DNA of 64,000 nucleotides from Bacillus paramycoides (GTDB taxonomy: Bacteria; Bacillota; Bacilli; Bacillales; Bacillaceae_G), in contig NZ_MAOI01000073.1 of the NCBI RefSeq assembly GCF_001884235.1, positions 1-64,000 on the forward strand. The letters are read 5' to 3'. Made by a program: the position numbers and the translations under genes. Numbering within the stretch: the stretch's first letter is position 1; each line of letters begins with the position of its first letter. This document shows, one piece after another, positions 1 through 8,521 of this stretch. The notes under the pieces were generated by a model. It worked only from the letters and a program-made list of their open reading frames with translations, ran no database searches and was not told the origin of the DNA.

Positions 1-489
1 CCTCTTTAACGCAAGCCCCCCGAGCATACATGCTTCCGACGATCCAGTTGTTGAAACGCCCATAGTCGTAAGGGGGGTGGGCGAATGCCAGAGGTTGGCT
101 AAAATGCGGACACACCGCTCCTCAATTTCGGCTGTCTGTGGATATTCATCCTTGTCAATCATGTTCTTGTCGAAAGATTTGGCATATAAGTGCTCTGCGG
201 CAGGCTCCATCCATGTGCTAACGAATGTTGCAAGATTCAAGCGGGCATTGCCATCAAGAGCAATTTCATCATGGACGATTTGATACGCTGTTTCTGGTAA
301 CATGCCTTCATCACGCATGTGAAAGCGCGGAACGACTGATTCTCCTTCGCGGGCAAACAGAGGATTTACAGAAAATTCGTGAGGCAGCTCCATTTGCACG
401 TGACGCGGTAGAGCTTGTGGATTATCTGGCATGATCTCTTTTCCTTCGTATGCATCGTTTTGAACTTCTGCTTTTCGATCCTGTGGCAT
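1..489 (-). CDS. gadB: Glutamate decarboxylase, N-terminal part (cut by window edge)
   Basis: Converts glutamate to GABA and CO2 with pyridoxal phosphate, consuming a proton; usually part of acid resistance. I read 163 uninterrupted codons on the minus strand from an ATG at 489, preceded by an AAGGGGG ribosome site. The protein starts MPQDRKAEVQ and carries the family landmarks PLFAREGES (about residue 45), the stretch around DGNARLNLATFVSTWMEP (about 80-97), and GSSEACMLGG (149-158), the conserved segment of bacterial GadA/GadB. The PLP lysine lies beyond the window. No antiporter gene is visible on this side; the gene runs off the edge. Identity as a glutamate decarboxylase is secure from the motifs; the symbol is by family. 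Confidence 0.88.
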   Translation of the reverse strand, partial: MPQDRKAEVQNDAYEGKEIMPDNPQALPRHVQMELPHEFSVNPLFAREGESVVPRFHMRDEGMLPETAYQIVHDEIALDGNARLNLATFVSTWMEPAAEHLYAKSFDKNMIDKDEYPQTAEIEERCVRILANLWHSPTPLTTMGVSTTGSSEACMLGGLALKR

Positions 490-1096
490 ACAAGTCCCCC
501 TTAATTAATTGTTTAACAAACATATTATTTACAAAAAAGCATTTGTTAAACCAAGGTGACAATTCTAATAAAAGGTGCTACCACCATTCGAATTAAAGGA
601 ATATATTAATGTAAGCCATTCAAATAACAAAACAGCACCTCTCCAGCAAATTAGGGGGTGCTGTTGTTTTTTCGCTAAAACCTCATTTACTTATGATACG
701 GTTCACCACTATTAATGCTGGACTATATCCTCTACAACCTGCCCTAAACATGAAACAGGCACGCGCGTTCATCTTTCGATAATCGCGTTAAAAATATTAA
801 CTACCCCCAAGAGTAAAAATACTATCCCTTCTTTATATTCTTACTAAAAGAATAGCGTTTTTTCATTATTTAAATATGATTTCATCTGAATTTGATGGAG
901 ATTTCTCCTACAAAAGTAGTAGAATTTTTATTTGAATTTGCTACCTCAGTTGGATTTATCATATTTCAATTTCGATAGAATAGTAAATAGGTATATCGGA
1001 TATGGAGATACATTACAATGATTATACATACTTCAGATTTAGAATTACAGTAACTACTCAGCCCGTAAGTTACTAATAAAGAAAGGAATAAGCAGA
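490..1096. other. Gene-poor stretch with orphan terminator and IS231-like leader hairpin copy
   Basis: No convincing gene. It contains the gadB ribosome site (just above 489), a strong hairpin with T-run at 631-671, and at about 815-864 a sequence ending AGAATAGCGTTTTTTC that resembles the hairpin found upstream of the IS231 transposase start (9968-10017) and the one at 1575-1629. At 1049-1062 lies CAGTAACTACTCAG, which recurs at 2738 and, inverted, at 2910. An antisense frame at 966-1190 has no ribosome site and overlaps the VOC gene. Confidence 0.5.
631..672 (+). terminator. Orphan intrinsic terminator
   Basis: AACAGCACC at 631-639 pairs with GGTGCTGTT at 657-665, followed by GTTTTTT. Transcription on the plus strand has no gene upstream here, so this may be left over from a lost gene. 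An A-rich run before the stem could let it act weakly on the other strand as well. Confidence 0.6.
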
Positions 1097-1555
1097 ATGA
1101 TACAGAACATATACGAAACTCATTTACATGTAAGAGATTTAGAAAAGGCGATAGATTTCTATCAAAATAAGTTAGGGTTAGCATTAGCAAGAAAACTATC
1201 CAAAAGAAAAGTGGCTTTCTTTTGGGTAGGAAAAAATAAAAAGCAAATGCTTGGACTATGGGAAGTACATAATATTGAAGATTTTGAGATGAAACACTTT
1301 GCTTTTGGTGTAGATTTAGAATTTCTAAAGACTTCTAAATTGTGGTTAGAGAATCGTGGAATAGAAGTGGTAGGAAGCCAAGGAAAAGGAAATCAAGAGC
1401 CAATTGTCCAAAGATGGATGCCAGCTGCGAGTGTATACTTTCTGGATTGTGATGGAAATAAATTAGAGTTTATTTCTATGTTACATGATAATCCAGGTGA
1501 ATTAGAATATGCATCCTATTTAAGTGAATGGGATGCGGAACACCAAGAAAAATAA
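1097..1555 (+). CDS. VOC-superfamily (glyoxalase/dioxygenase-fold) protein
   Basis: A 152-residue single-domain vicinal-oxygen-chelate protein. The opening IYETHLHVRDLEKAIDFYQ is the classic first beta-alpha unit of the fold, with candidate metal ligands His9 or His11, His67 (KHFAFGV) and the Glu in NKLEFI near residue 126. The family includes glyoxalase I, dioxygenases and resistance proteins such as FosB; substrate cannot be assigned here. ATG at 1097 follows GAAAGGA with good spacing. It stands alone, flanked on both sides by IS231-derived hairpin sequences, the downstream one probably serving as its terminator. Confidence 0.8.
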   Translation: MIQNIYETHLHVRDLEKAIDFYQNKLGLALARKLSKRKVAFFWVGKNKKQMLGLWEVHNIEDFEMKHFAFGVDLEFLKTSKLWLENRGIEVVGSQGKGNQEPIVQRWMPAASVYFLDCDGNKLEFISMLHDNPGELEYASYLSEWDAEHQEK

Positions 1556-1574
1556 ATGAGATTGTATCTATAAA

Positions 1575-1670
1575 ACGGAAAAAACGTTATTCTTTTTGTA
1601 AAAATATACAGAAAGAATAGCGTTTTTTTTCATTTCAAGGAAATTTAGTTTTGCTAGCTTGATAGCGATG
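1575..1670 (-). mobile_element. IS231-family left-end remnant (terminal repeat plus leader hairpin)
   Basis: Read on the minus strand, 1670-1655 is CATCGCTATCAAGCTA, matching the left terminal repeat of the nearby IS231-like element (9927-9943), followed by about 30 bases and then a long imperfect hairpin (AAAAACGCTATTC / GAATAACGTTTTT) at 1622-1580, exactly the order seen ahead of the transposase ATG at 10019. The sequence stops where the transposase start should be. On the plus strand the hairpin with its T-run (to about 1629) probably terminates the VOC transcript. Confidence 0.65.
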
Positions 1671-1681
1671 GGGTGGTACCC

Positions 1682-1898
1682 CATGCCCATCAAGCTACTA
1701 TTTTGAGCAGCCTCCCATAACAAAAATTTTACCTTTTCACAGTTATTTATAAGAGTTCGGCTCATTTTTTCTTTTTTGGGGGTATTTGCTCTTCTTAACT
1801 TGATAGTACTCCCAGAACGAAATTTTGTGTTAACTTATAACAAAAAAGCATATTTTTTCGTTTTGGGGTTGACCTGTTTTCTTAGCTTGATAGTCATG
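1682..1898. mobile_element. 217-bp IS231-related MITE-like element
   Basis: Starts CATGCCCATCAAGCTA (1682-1697) and ends with the inverted form TTAGCTTGATAGTCATG (1882-1898), both close to the IS231 terminal repeat as I remember it. It is flanked by GGGTGGTACCC (1671-1681) and GCGTGCTCCCC (1899-1909), which agree at 8 of 11 positions and fit the GGG(N5)CCC target preference described for IS231A. It has no coding capacity. A further internal end-like copy (TTAACTTGATAGTAC) lies at 1794-1808, suggesting nested insertions. Confidence 0.6.
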
Positions 1899-2054
1899 GC
1901 GTGCTCCCCCTTAAAGGTCAATTGATAAATTAAAACAAAGTTCAATTATTTAAAATAAAGAGTAATGAGGAATCCTATTTTTACAATTTTCACCCTTAAT
2001 GTAAAACAGGTTAGTTGAATAAGAAACAGTTACTATTCATCGGTTAGTTTAAAT

Positions 2055-2543
2055 CTAAAAACCAACCGTCTCTTTGATGGTTGACCATTGAATTACAGAT
2101 TCAAACTCATTGTCAGTCTTCATTGCTCCAACCAAGATATCATCAATGTTATTTTTATCATTCAAATAGTGTTCAAGAGTTAAATTGATAATTTTTGAGG
2201 TATGTAAATCCAATAATTCATTCTTAGAAATCCAAAATAATTCCCCTTCGTCAGAAGGAATAAAGTTACTATGATCTGTTTCTCCAAAGTAGACATATTG
2301 CTGACGCAATTCACCACTATTTTTCTCAAGCAGAATGTATTTCAGCCTAAAGTTTTTAATTTCTTCTTTTTTATATCCTGTTTCTTCTTTAATTTCTCTG
2401 TAACTTGCTTCCATTGGAGAATTGAGTTCATTAGCTTCCATATGACCTCCAATACCACCCCAAAATTCAAAATTAAAGATTTTACTCTTCTCTTTCTTCA
2501 TCATTAACATTTTGTCTTGATGAATTAAGAATGCCGTAGCCAT
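2055..2543 (-). CDS. Nudix hydrolase
   Basis: A 162-residue Nudix protein: a hydrolase of nucleoside diphosphates linked to another moiety. The Nudix box is present as GGHMEANE...REIKEETGY, but with nine rather than the canonical seven residues between the Glu and the REUxEExGU core, a small insertion. I place the start at the ATG at 2543, which has GGAAG eight bases upstream; an upstream in-frame GTG at 2576 would lengthen it by 11 residues but has no proper ribosome site. It is monocistronic. The substrate is not predictable. Confidence 0.8.
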   Translation of the reverse strand: MATAFLIHQDKMLMMKKEKSKIFNFEFWGGIGGHMEANELNSPMEASYREIKEETGYKKEEIKNFRLKYILLEKNSGELRQQYVYFGETDHSNFIPSDEGELFWISKNELLDLHTSKIINLTLEHYLNDKNNIDDILVGAMKTDNEFESVIQWSTIKETVGF

Positions 2544-2682
2544 CTGTCTTACTTCCAACAATAACAACCTTTCCACAATTTCTAATTTTTTATTAAACTA
2601 ATCTGCTTCGTTTAAGTGTAAACTTTTACAACTTCCTAATTTCAGTTTAACATAAAATGTCAAATATCTTTGCCCTAAAAAA

Positions 2683-2722
2683 AATCGAACCATAAATTTG
2701 CCGGCAAGCTTATGGTTCGATT
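2683..2722 (-). terminator. Terminator downstream of the M24 peptidase gene
   Basis: AATCGAACCATAA (2683-2695) pairs perfectly with TTATGGTTCGATT (2710-2722). On the minus strand it is followed by a run of eight T residues. It lies 240 bases beyond the peptidase stop, with a repeat-bounded insert (2737-2922) between them. Confidence 0.75.
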
Positions 2723-2736
2723 TAAATTATTTACTT

Positions 2737-2922
2737 TTAGTAACTACTCAGTCATACATTTCATTGGAAAGTTATTTTCATGTTTCAGCATCTAGATTGC
2801 TGTCATGAAGATAAAGTGAAACTTCCATCAGTGACGCTTTTCTCACTGATGGAAAGCTATCACCAATCGGGCTTTTACGGGCAGTTTTCTGCCTTTTTTT
2901 CATAGAGTGGATGAGTAGTTAC
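2737..2922. repeat. Inverted-repeat-bounded segment containing a partial bcr1-like repeat
   Basis: TAGTAACTACTCA at 2737-2749 is repeated inverted as TGAGTAGTTACCA at 2910-2922. Inside, 2811-2885 matches the first half of the bcr1-like copy at 44281: ATAAAGTGAAACTT at the start and CAATCGGGCTTTTACGGGCAG further on, after which it diverges. The inner hairpin CCATCAGTGA / TCACTGATGG (2824-2851) is also present. It looks like one small repeat inserted in another, or a bounded MITE. Confidence 0.55.
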
Positions 2923-2961
2923 CATATTTAATTTGATTTGCTAAGTATTCGGCAAACCTAT

Positions 2962-4740
2962 TTATATTTCCCGAGTCTCTTCCCTTAGCCACATTTTCTC
3001 TTCTTCATTTAAATAAGGAGCGAGCTTTATGTATACCTCTTGATGATAATTGTTTAACCATAGCTTTTCGCTCTCTGTTAACATATCCTTATTGATACCG
3101 GCTAAATCAATAGGGCAATACGTGATTGCTTCAAACTTCATAAATTGACCAAACTCTGTTTTCTCGTCTTCTACTACTAACATCATATTTTCAATTCTTA
3201 TACCGTATTTACCTTCTAGGTATATTCCTGGTTCATTCGTAATAATCATGCCTTTTTCTAATATAACGCTATTATTATTATTCCTTACGCTTTGTGGCCC
3301 TTCATGAACATTCAAGAAAAAACCTACTCCATGTCCCGTCCCGCATTTATAGTCCAAACCATACTGCCAAATTGGTTGTCTTGCTAATACATCTAAGTGA
3401 GGGCCTGTTGCTCCGTATAAATATTTTACTGAGCTTAATGCAATAAACCCTTTTAACACCAATGTAAAATCTCTTTTTTGTTCATCGGTAAGTTCACCTA
3501 AAACAATCGTTCGTGTAATATCTGTTGTTCCATCATAATACTGTCCGCCTGAATCAATTAAAAAAAGACCTTCATTCCTAAGAGTATGTTGCGTTTCTTT
3601 ATTAGCTTTATAATGCATCATCGCAGCATGTTCTTTATAACCTGCTATCGTATCAAAGCTAGGTCCAACAAATCCTTCCTGTCCCCTTCTGAAATCTTCT
3701 AATCTTTCTTCTGCGGCAATCTCTGTAATTTCTTCTTTATCTACAAAGTTTTTAACCCATTTTATAAATTTCACCATGGCTAAACCATCTTTTATTTCAC
3801 ACCATTTTAAATTTTCTATCTCAACTTCATTTTTAATAGCTTTTAAATCATCCGTGATGTTAGGGCTTTCAATTTTCTTTGTATTACTGTTAATGGCATT
3901 ATATAATATGATATTAGTTTTATCCGCATCCAAAATAACGGTATCTCCGCTTGAAATATTTCCTAAGAATGTTTGTATTTCATGATTCGCTTTTAACTCG
4001 ATTCCTTCCGCCTTCAGTTCTAATTTAACCAAAGAGGGAACCTTGCAAGAATCAATAAATAAATAACATTTTTGTTCTGCTACGATTACATTAGCTATTA
4101 CAACTGGATTGTTAGGTACATCGGCCCCTCTTATATTCAAAAGCCATGCAATTTCATCAAGTGAAGTTAAAATATAATAATTTGCTCCTTTATTTTTCAT
4201 TTCTTCTCTTACTTCATTTAATTTTTCTACTCGTGATTTGCCTGCATATTTTACGTCATGAGTAAAAATTGGTCCTTTAGGAATCTCCGGTCTATCTTCC
4301 CACAGATCACCAATTAAATCTTGATTCATTTTTAATACGATTTTCTTTGCTTTTAGATCTTTTTCCATCTTTTTAACCATATTAATTGAAAAAACATTTC
4401 CATCAAATCCTACAATGTTTCCTTCTTTAAGAACATCTGCTAGCCATTCTGTATAAAATGGTACCCCTGGATCCGCCATTCTAAATAATCTGATTCCTGA
4501 GCTCTCAAGCTGCTTTTCAGCTTGAATATAGTATCTGCCATCTGTCCATAACACAGCATCCTTTAATGTAATAACTATAGTACCTGCAGACCCTGTAAAT
4601 CCTGATATCCATTGTCTACATTTCCAATGTTCTGCTACATATTCACTCTGATGTGCATCAAAACTGGGAATTATATAAGCATCCATTTGATTTTCTTTCA
4701 TTAGCTGCCTTAACTTTTCGATTCTATTCCTGATATTCAT
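2962..4740 (-). CDS. Aminopeptidase P family (M24) Xaa-Pro peptidase
   Basis: A 592-residue metallopeptidase that removes N-terminal residues before proline. Length and layout fit the three-domain, eukaryote-like aminopeptidase P: two creatinase-type N-terminal domains (residues 1 to ~310) and a C-terminal pita-bread domain. Metal and catalytic motifs are seen: DSGGQYYDGTTDITRT (~395-410, two Asp ligands), GTGHGVG (~467, His), NEPGIYLEG (~503, Glu) and IRIENM (~515, Glu). The ATG at 4740 has GGAGG eight bases upstream; an upstream in-frame start at 4809 lacks one. No signal peptide, so cytoplasmic. Single gene. Confidence 0.9.
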   Translation of the reverse strand: MNIRNRIEKLRQLMKENQMDAYIIPSFDAHQSEYVAEHWKCRQWISGFTGSAGTIVITLKDAVLWTDGRYYIQAEKQLESSGIRLFRMADPGVPFYTEWLADVLKEGNIVGFDGNVFSINMVKKMEKDLKAKKIVLKMNQDLIGDLWEDRPEIPKGPIFTHDVKYAGKSRVEKLNEVREEMKNKGANYYILTSLDEIAWLLNIRGADVPNNPVVIANVIVAEQKCYLFIDSCKVPSLVKLELKAEGIELKANHEIQTFLGNISSGDTVILDADKTNIILYNAINSNTKKIESPNITDDLKAIKNEVEIENLKWCEIKDGLAMVKFIKWVKNFVDKEEITEIAAEERLEDFRRGQEGFVGPSFDTIAGYKEHAAMMHYKANKETQHTLRNEGLFLIDSGGQYYDGTTDITRTIVLGELTDEQKRDFTLVLKGFIALSSVKYLYGATGPHLDVLARQPIWQYGLDYKCGTGHGVGFFLNVHEGPQSVRNNNNSVILEKGMIITNEPGIYLEGKYGIRIENMMLVVEDEKTEFGQFMKFEAITYCPIDLAGINKDMLTESEKLWLNNYHQEVYIKLAPYLNEEEKMWLREETREI

Positions 4741-4990
4741 TACTAATACCTCCATTTTCCTTAAGACTAAATTCTTTACTTTCACGCTTATAGGATAATA
4801 TTTCTTCATCTTTCTTTTGAGAAAGTATTTCTATAAACCTTGGAACAAGTTGTTTATTTTCTAAATTTGTACTTAAACTATACTTAATAAAGCCTCCACA
4901 TATAGTATGTAAGGAGATTATCTCATGGGTTATTTACAAATAGTAGGTGGGGAATATTTGACGCTTACTTTGCTAATTTAATCGTTTGGA

Positions 4991-6115
4991 TTAATAGGCT
5001 GTACTAAGAAAAGAATGACACTCCTTTATAATTTGTTCACTGCCTTCCTCCCTCAGTAGTTCTTTTCTTATAAGTTCGGAAGATAGCTTTTGAATTTTTC
5101 GAGCCTTTTCATACCTTCTTTTAAAATATGATTGAAATGCTTTATAAAAGGAATCATGATTATCGATTTCTTCTGCTAATACTATCGCATCTTCTATTGC
5201 CATCGCAGCTCCTTGGGCTAAATTTGGTGCGCTGGCATGAGCAGCATCGCCACCAATGACTACACGGTTGCTGTACCAGTTCTCTTCCAATACAACTTCT
5301 TCAACTAGAGTAAAGATAATGGGAAAATCTTTAGAAAGTCCCTCTTTAATTAAACTTGATGCCCCTCCAAATGGATCTACAATGTCCATCACTCTTTCAT
5401 AACGTGTCATTTTATCATCCCAATAATCTACCTTTACCGGTTTCAAGATAAAAGCATAACCTGCACTTTCAGACAATGGTACAATCCCAACTTTCGTGCT
5501 TCCATTATGAAACATGAGCGTTTCATTAAAAGATTTACTCTTAGAAAATTCTATAGGAAACCTCCATGATCCCATACCTAAAAATTGAGGATGAATGTTT
5601 CGCCCCAGCATGATATCCCTGACTTTAGAATGAATCCCATCAAAACCTACAAGAATATCGCAAGTGAGAGTACTTTTATCTTCAAAAGTTACATTCACCT
5701 CATATTCACGTTCAGTATACGACTTTAGAGTTTTATTCCATTCTATATGTACTCCTAAAGACTGAGCCTTTTCAACTAATATTCCACTTAATTCCGAACG
5801 CCAAATCGCATTTCTACCTGGTAGATTTTCATCCATAAATCTTTCACTAATTTCACTTATTAGCGCGCCTTGTTTGTTGAGGATTTTCAGACAATTTAGT
5901 TGAAATCCCTTTTTCAAACATTGTTCATAAACACCTAATTCCTTGAGACTTCTAAATGAATTTTGCGGCTGTAAAATGCCTGCACCTCTAAGTGAATTAC
6001 TACTTGAAGACTCACATACTGTAACAGATAAACCAATTTTTCTTAAAGCAATTGCAGCAGATAGTCCACCTATTCCACCGCCGATAATAATTACTTTGTT
6101 GATCTGCTGTTTCAC
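4991..6115 (-). CDS. FAD-dependent monooxygenase (PHBH-type)
   Basis: A 374-residue flavoprotein hydroxylase. The N-terminus has the Rossmann dinucleotide motif VIIIGGGIGGLSAA (about residues 8-22), the middle has DILVGFDGIHSKVR (DG motif, about 155-168), and GGDAAHASAPNLAQGAAMAIEDA (~290-312) binds the FAD phosphates. Relatives act on aromatic substrates or antibiotics; no substrate is evident. I chose the GTG at 6115 because AAGGGG sits eight bases upstream; a GTG at 6124 is too close to that site. Divergent from the recombinase gene, no operon. Confidence 0.82.
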   Translation of the reverse strand: MKQQINKVIIIGGGIGGLSAAIALRKIGLSVTVCESSSSNSLRGAGILQPQNSFRSLKELGVYEQCLKKGFQLNCLKILNKQGALISEISERFMDENLPGRNAIWRSELSGILVEKAQSLGVHIEWNKTLKSYTEREYEVNVTFEDKSTLTCDILVGFDGIHSKVRDIMLGRNIHPQFLGMGSWRFPIEFSKSKSFNETLMFHNGSTKVGIVPLSESAGYAFILKPVKVDYWDDKMTRYERVMDIVDPFGGASSLIKEGLSKDFPIIFTLVEEVVLEENWYSNRVVIGGDAAHASAPNLAQGAAMAIEDAIVLAEEIDNHDSFYKAFQSYFKRRYEKARKIQKLSSELIRKELLREEGSEQIIKECHSFLSTAY

Positions 6116-6285
6116 TATATACACCCCTTCAGAAAAGATTACTAATTACTATATTATAGGTTTTTCACTAAAAATAATATGAATAATCATCTTTTTCAAA
6201 AAATAAAGACCTCTAAGTTACAAAAAAATTTTTATACCAGATTGTACTATAATAAACATACATATATTTAGAGAGGAGTATTACC

Positions 6286-7428
6286 ATGCCTACTGATTTA
6301 ACTACAATAAGAAATAACCTCCCTTCTACTTTTAATGAACTTAATGAACAGATGCTATTAGATCCTAAGTATTTAGCTCATATAAATGATTTAATAACAT
6401 TTGCTGAAAAAGAAGGCAAAAATCAAACAGCATATTTTAATGATATTGATATGGTTTATCATTTTATCCATTATTCAACTAATATCCAAGAAATAAAAGA
6501 TAGAAAGTCAGAAACTCGCAAGCAATACTTACGGGAGATTCTAGAATTTTGTAAAGTATTAACTACTGAAGCAGAAAACTTTGAAATCTCAATCGATGAT
6601 GTGCAAAAACACAGCTCTTTTCTAAAAGCTCTGCGGCCATGGAATATTAGGAAATTTAATGAATGGATTAAAACTGTACCTAATGGTCGCAACAAGCAAC
6701 CTTATTCTGTTTCAACATTAGCAAGGAAACTAGCAACTATTAATAGTTTTATACTCCATCTATATAAAAATGAGTACATTAGCATTCCACTTCACGAGCA
6801 TATTAAAAAGGCGACCGTACGTGCTGAGGATAGACCAAATCGTGATTTTCATTTTGATGAGGCCCAGCAGTTACTTAATCATTTTAAGGAGCAAAATAAC
6901 TTATTTGGCTATATGATTACACTTTTCCTAGTTACAACTGGATTACGTATTGATGAGGTAGCTAATGCAAATATAGGGGATTTATTTAAAGCTGAAAATA
7001 AAATTTGGTTAAAAGTCATTGGTAAACGCGATAAATTGCGTGAAGTTTATATTTCACAGCATCTCTTTGAATGTATTTGTGAATATAGAAAACGAAAAGG
7101 ATTAGATACAAATTTTAATAGAACAGATCATACCCCATTACTTGTTTCAGGTCATATGAATAAATTTAATTCCAACTATCTAAGTAATAAAGTCACAAAA
7201 TTAATTGCCGATACCCAGTTGCCATGTGTATTACCAAGAGAAAATCCAATTACTGCACATACTTTTCGTCATGGATTTGCGATTATTGCAGCAGAAAATA
7301 ATGTAGAGTTACTACGCATACAACAAACCTTAGGACACGAAAGTCCAAATACAACTAAAATATATCTTGAAAAGACTATGAAGCGTAAACATAATGCTGC
7401 TCTTAGTTTTGCCGATTCTTTTAGTTAA
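6286..7428 (+). CDS. Tyrosine recombinase / phage-type integrase
   Basis: A 380-residue site-specific DNA recombinase with the full catalytic set: Arg221 (TTGLRIDE), Lys247 (IGKRDK), His325-x-x-Arg328 (HTFRHGF), His351 (LGHESP) and nucleophile Tyr360 (KIYLEK). The first ~190 residues form an N-terminal SAM-like core-binding region. ATG at 6286 follows GAGAGGAG. No excisionase, phage or ICE gene lies nearby, so it is not in an obvious integrated element. Immediately downstream are a perfect 22-bp dyad and several copies of a 14-16 base motif that could be its own sites. Catalytically it appears intact. Confidence 0.9.
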   Translation: MPTDLTTIRNNLPSTFNELNEQMLLDPKYLAHINDLITFAEKEGKNQTAYFNDIDMVYHFIHYSTNIQEIKDRKSETRKQYLREILEFCKVLTTEAENFEISIDDVQKHSSFLKALRPWNIRKFNEWIKTVPNGRNKQPYSVSTLARKLATINSFILHLYKNEYISIPLHEHIKKATVRAEDRPNRDFHFDEAQQLLNHFKEQNNLFGYMITLFLVTTGLRIDEVANANIGDLFKAENKIWLKVIGKRDKLREVYISQHLFECICEYRKRKGLDTNFNRTDHTPLLVSGHMNKFNSNYLSNKVTKLIADTQLPCVLPRENPITAHTFRHGFAIIAAENNVELLRIQQTLGHESPNTTKIYLEKTMKRKHNAALSFADSFS

Positions 7429-7450
7429 ATTTTTAATTATGCTATGTAAT

Positions 7451-7590
7451 GATAATAAAGATGTTTAATCTTAAAGCAGAAAAACGCATTACACCGTCCG
7501 TAAATGTGGACGGTGTAAAAGTAAAGATGTTTAATTCTTTGAACAATTACTGAATAAGAACTCCTAGAAATAACAATAAAGTCGTTTAAA
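7451..7590. repeat. Candidate recombination site: 22-bp dyad flanked by repeated motifs
   Basis: Directly after the recombinase gene: a perfect dyad with 11-base arms TTACACCGTCC / GGACGGTGTAA around an 8-base spacer (7489-7518), without a T-run that would make it a terminator. Direct copies of AAAGATGTTTAAT stand on each side (7457-7469 and 7523-7535), and a variant AATAAAGTCGTTTAAA lies at 7575-7590. Core dyad plus arm repeats is the plan of an attachment site for a tyrosine recombinase. The functional assignment is inference. Confidence 0.4.
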
Positions 7591-7662
7591 AACCCAATCA
7601 TTATGCAACAATCACGCACGTTTGTTTAATTGTTAGAAACCTTCTACCAATACATTCATTTA

Positions 7663-8271
7663 TCATAGAAGGTAAACGAACCAGATGCTTACGACAATAA
7701 ACCAAATGTTGATTGACAACAGGAACACTCGCTCACAAATCCCAAAGATAAATCGCAACGGCTTGAACATCGTTACAACAACAGCCCCAAGCGAGATAGC
7801 AGAAATCGTTGTTATGATGTGAAAAAATGGTTCTAGATTTTTAAAGCCTTCCAGTAATTTTAAATGACTTCCTCCACGATCAATGACCATATAGGAAAAA
7901 GTGAACGCAAGAATAGCAAATAAGTAATGGAATTTTCCTCGAACCGTAAGTTTTTCTCCTTCTAGGTCAGTTGGAAAGAATAACATAAGGATACGGGAGA
8001 TGACCATTATAATGATTAAAATTGGAATGGACGCGGATATGGTGAAGCGATCTTTTACATTCAACATCACGATAGAAAGTGACAATGCCCCTAAATTGCT
8101 GAGCCAAGCGTAAATTATAAATAATTTTTTTGTACCACCTACACCGTAATCACTTACAGCATGTCGAATAGGATGATAGCCTGTTTTCTTAAAGTGAAGT
8201 ATGAGAAAAAAAATAAAATAACCCAAAAAGAACAGTACGGCCACAATCGATAGGATTTTCTCGATGGACAA
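7663..8271 (-). CDS. DUF998 family membrane protein
   Basis: A 202-residue integral membrane protein with about six hydrophobic helices, e.g. SIVAVLFFLGYFIFFLIL near the N-terminus and VFLLSINIWFIVVSIWFVYLL at the end. The segment HPIRHAVSDYGVG in the first loop is typical of DUF998 proteins, whose function is unknown to me. I start it at the TTG at 8271, which has GGGAGG seven bases upstream; the TTG at 8286 has none. The gene sits between perfect 16-base inverted repeats (7575-7590 and 8395-8410). Confidence 0.7.
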   Translation of the reverse strand: MSIEKILSIVAVLFFLGYFIFFLILHFKKTGYHPIRHAVSDYGVGGTKKLFIIYAWLSNLGALSLSIVMLNVKDRFTISASIPILIIIMVISRILMLFFPTDLEGEKLTVRGKFHYLFAILAFTFSYMVIDRGGSHLKLLEGFKNLEPFFHIITTISAISLGAVVVTMFKPLRFIFGICERVFLLSINIWFIVVSIWFVYLL

Positions 8272-8354
8272 TTTCAGACCTCCCAAAGTTCATCAGATTC
8301 AGTTCTCCAACAGTTCCTTCCCCGTTTGTTGAATAGCATCATCAACAATTTAAT

Positions 8355-8410
8355 TTTAAATGACTTTATTATTTTTTAAACAATTATATTATGATTTAAA
8401 CGACTTTATT
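8355..8410 (-). repeat. Two inverted copies of the recombinase-adjacent motif
   Basis: On the minus strand AATAAAGTCATTTAAA (8370-8355) and AATAAAGTCGTTTAAA (8410-8395). The second is identical over 16 bases to the copy at 7575-7590 in opposite orientation, so the DUF998 gene is bracketed by inverted repeats. Confidence 0.6.
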
Positions 8411-8521
8411 ATCACGAGACATATGCTGCCTGAGATTTATGATTTACTTATCAAATTCTATATATATTGGCATATGATCACTGCTCTTAATCCATTTTTC
8501 AATAAACTTCTACTTATTTAT

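Noticed and set aside
966-1190. Minus-strand 74-codon frame
   Set aside because: No ribosome site and it overlaps the start of the VOC gene in antisense.
6471-6695. Minus-strand frame opposite the recombinase
   Set aside because: Overlaps the catalytic gene in antisense; no initiation signal.
7489-7518. Dyad downstream of the recombinase considered as a terminator
   Set aside because: Neither strand has a T-run after the stem, so I treat it as a candidate recombination site instead.
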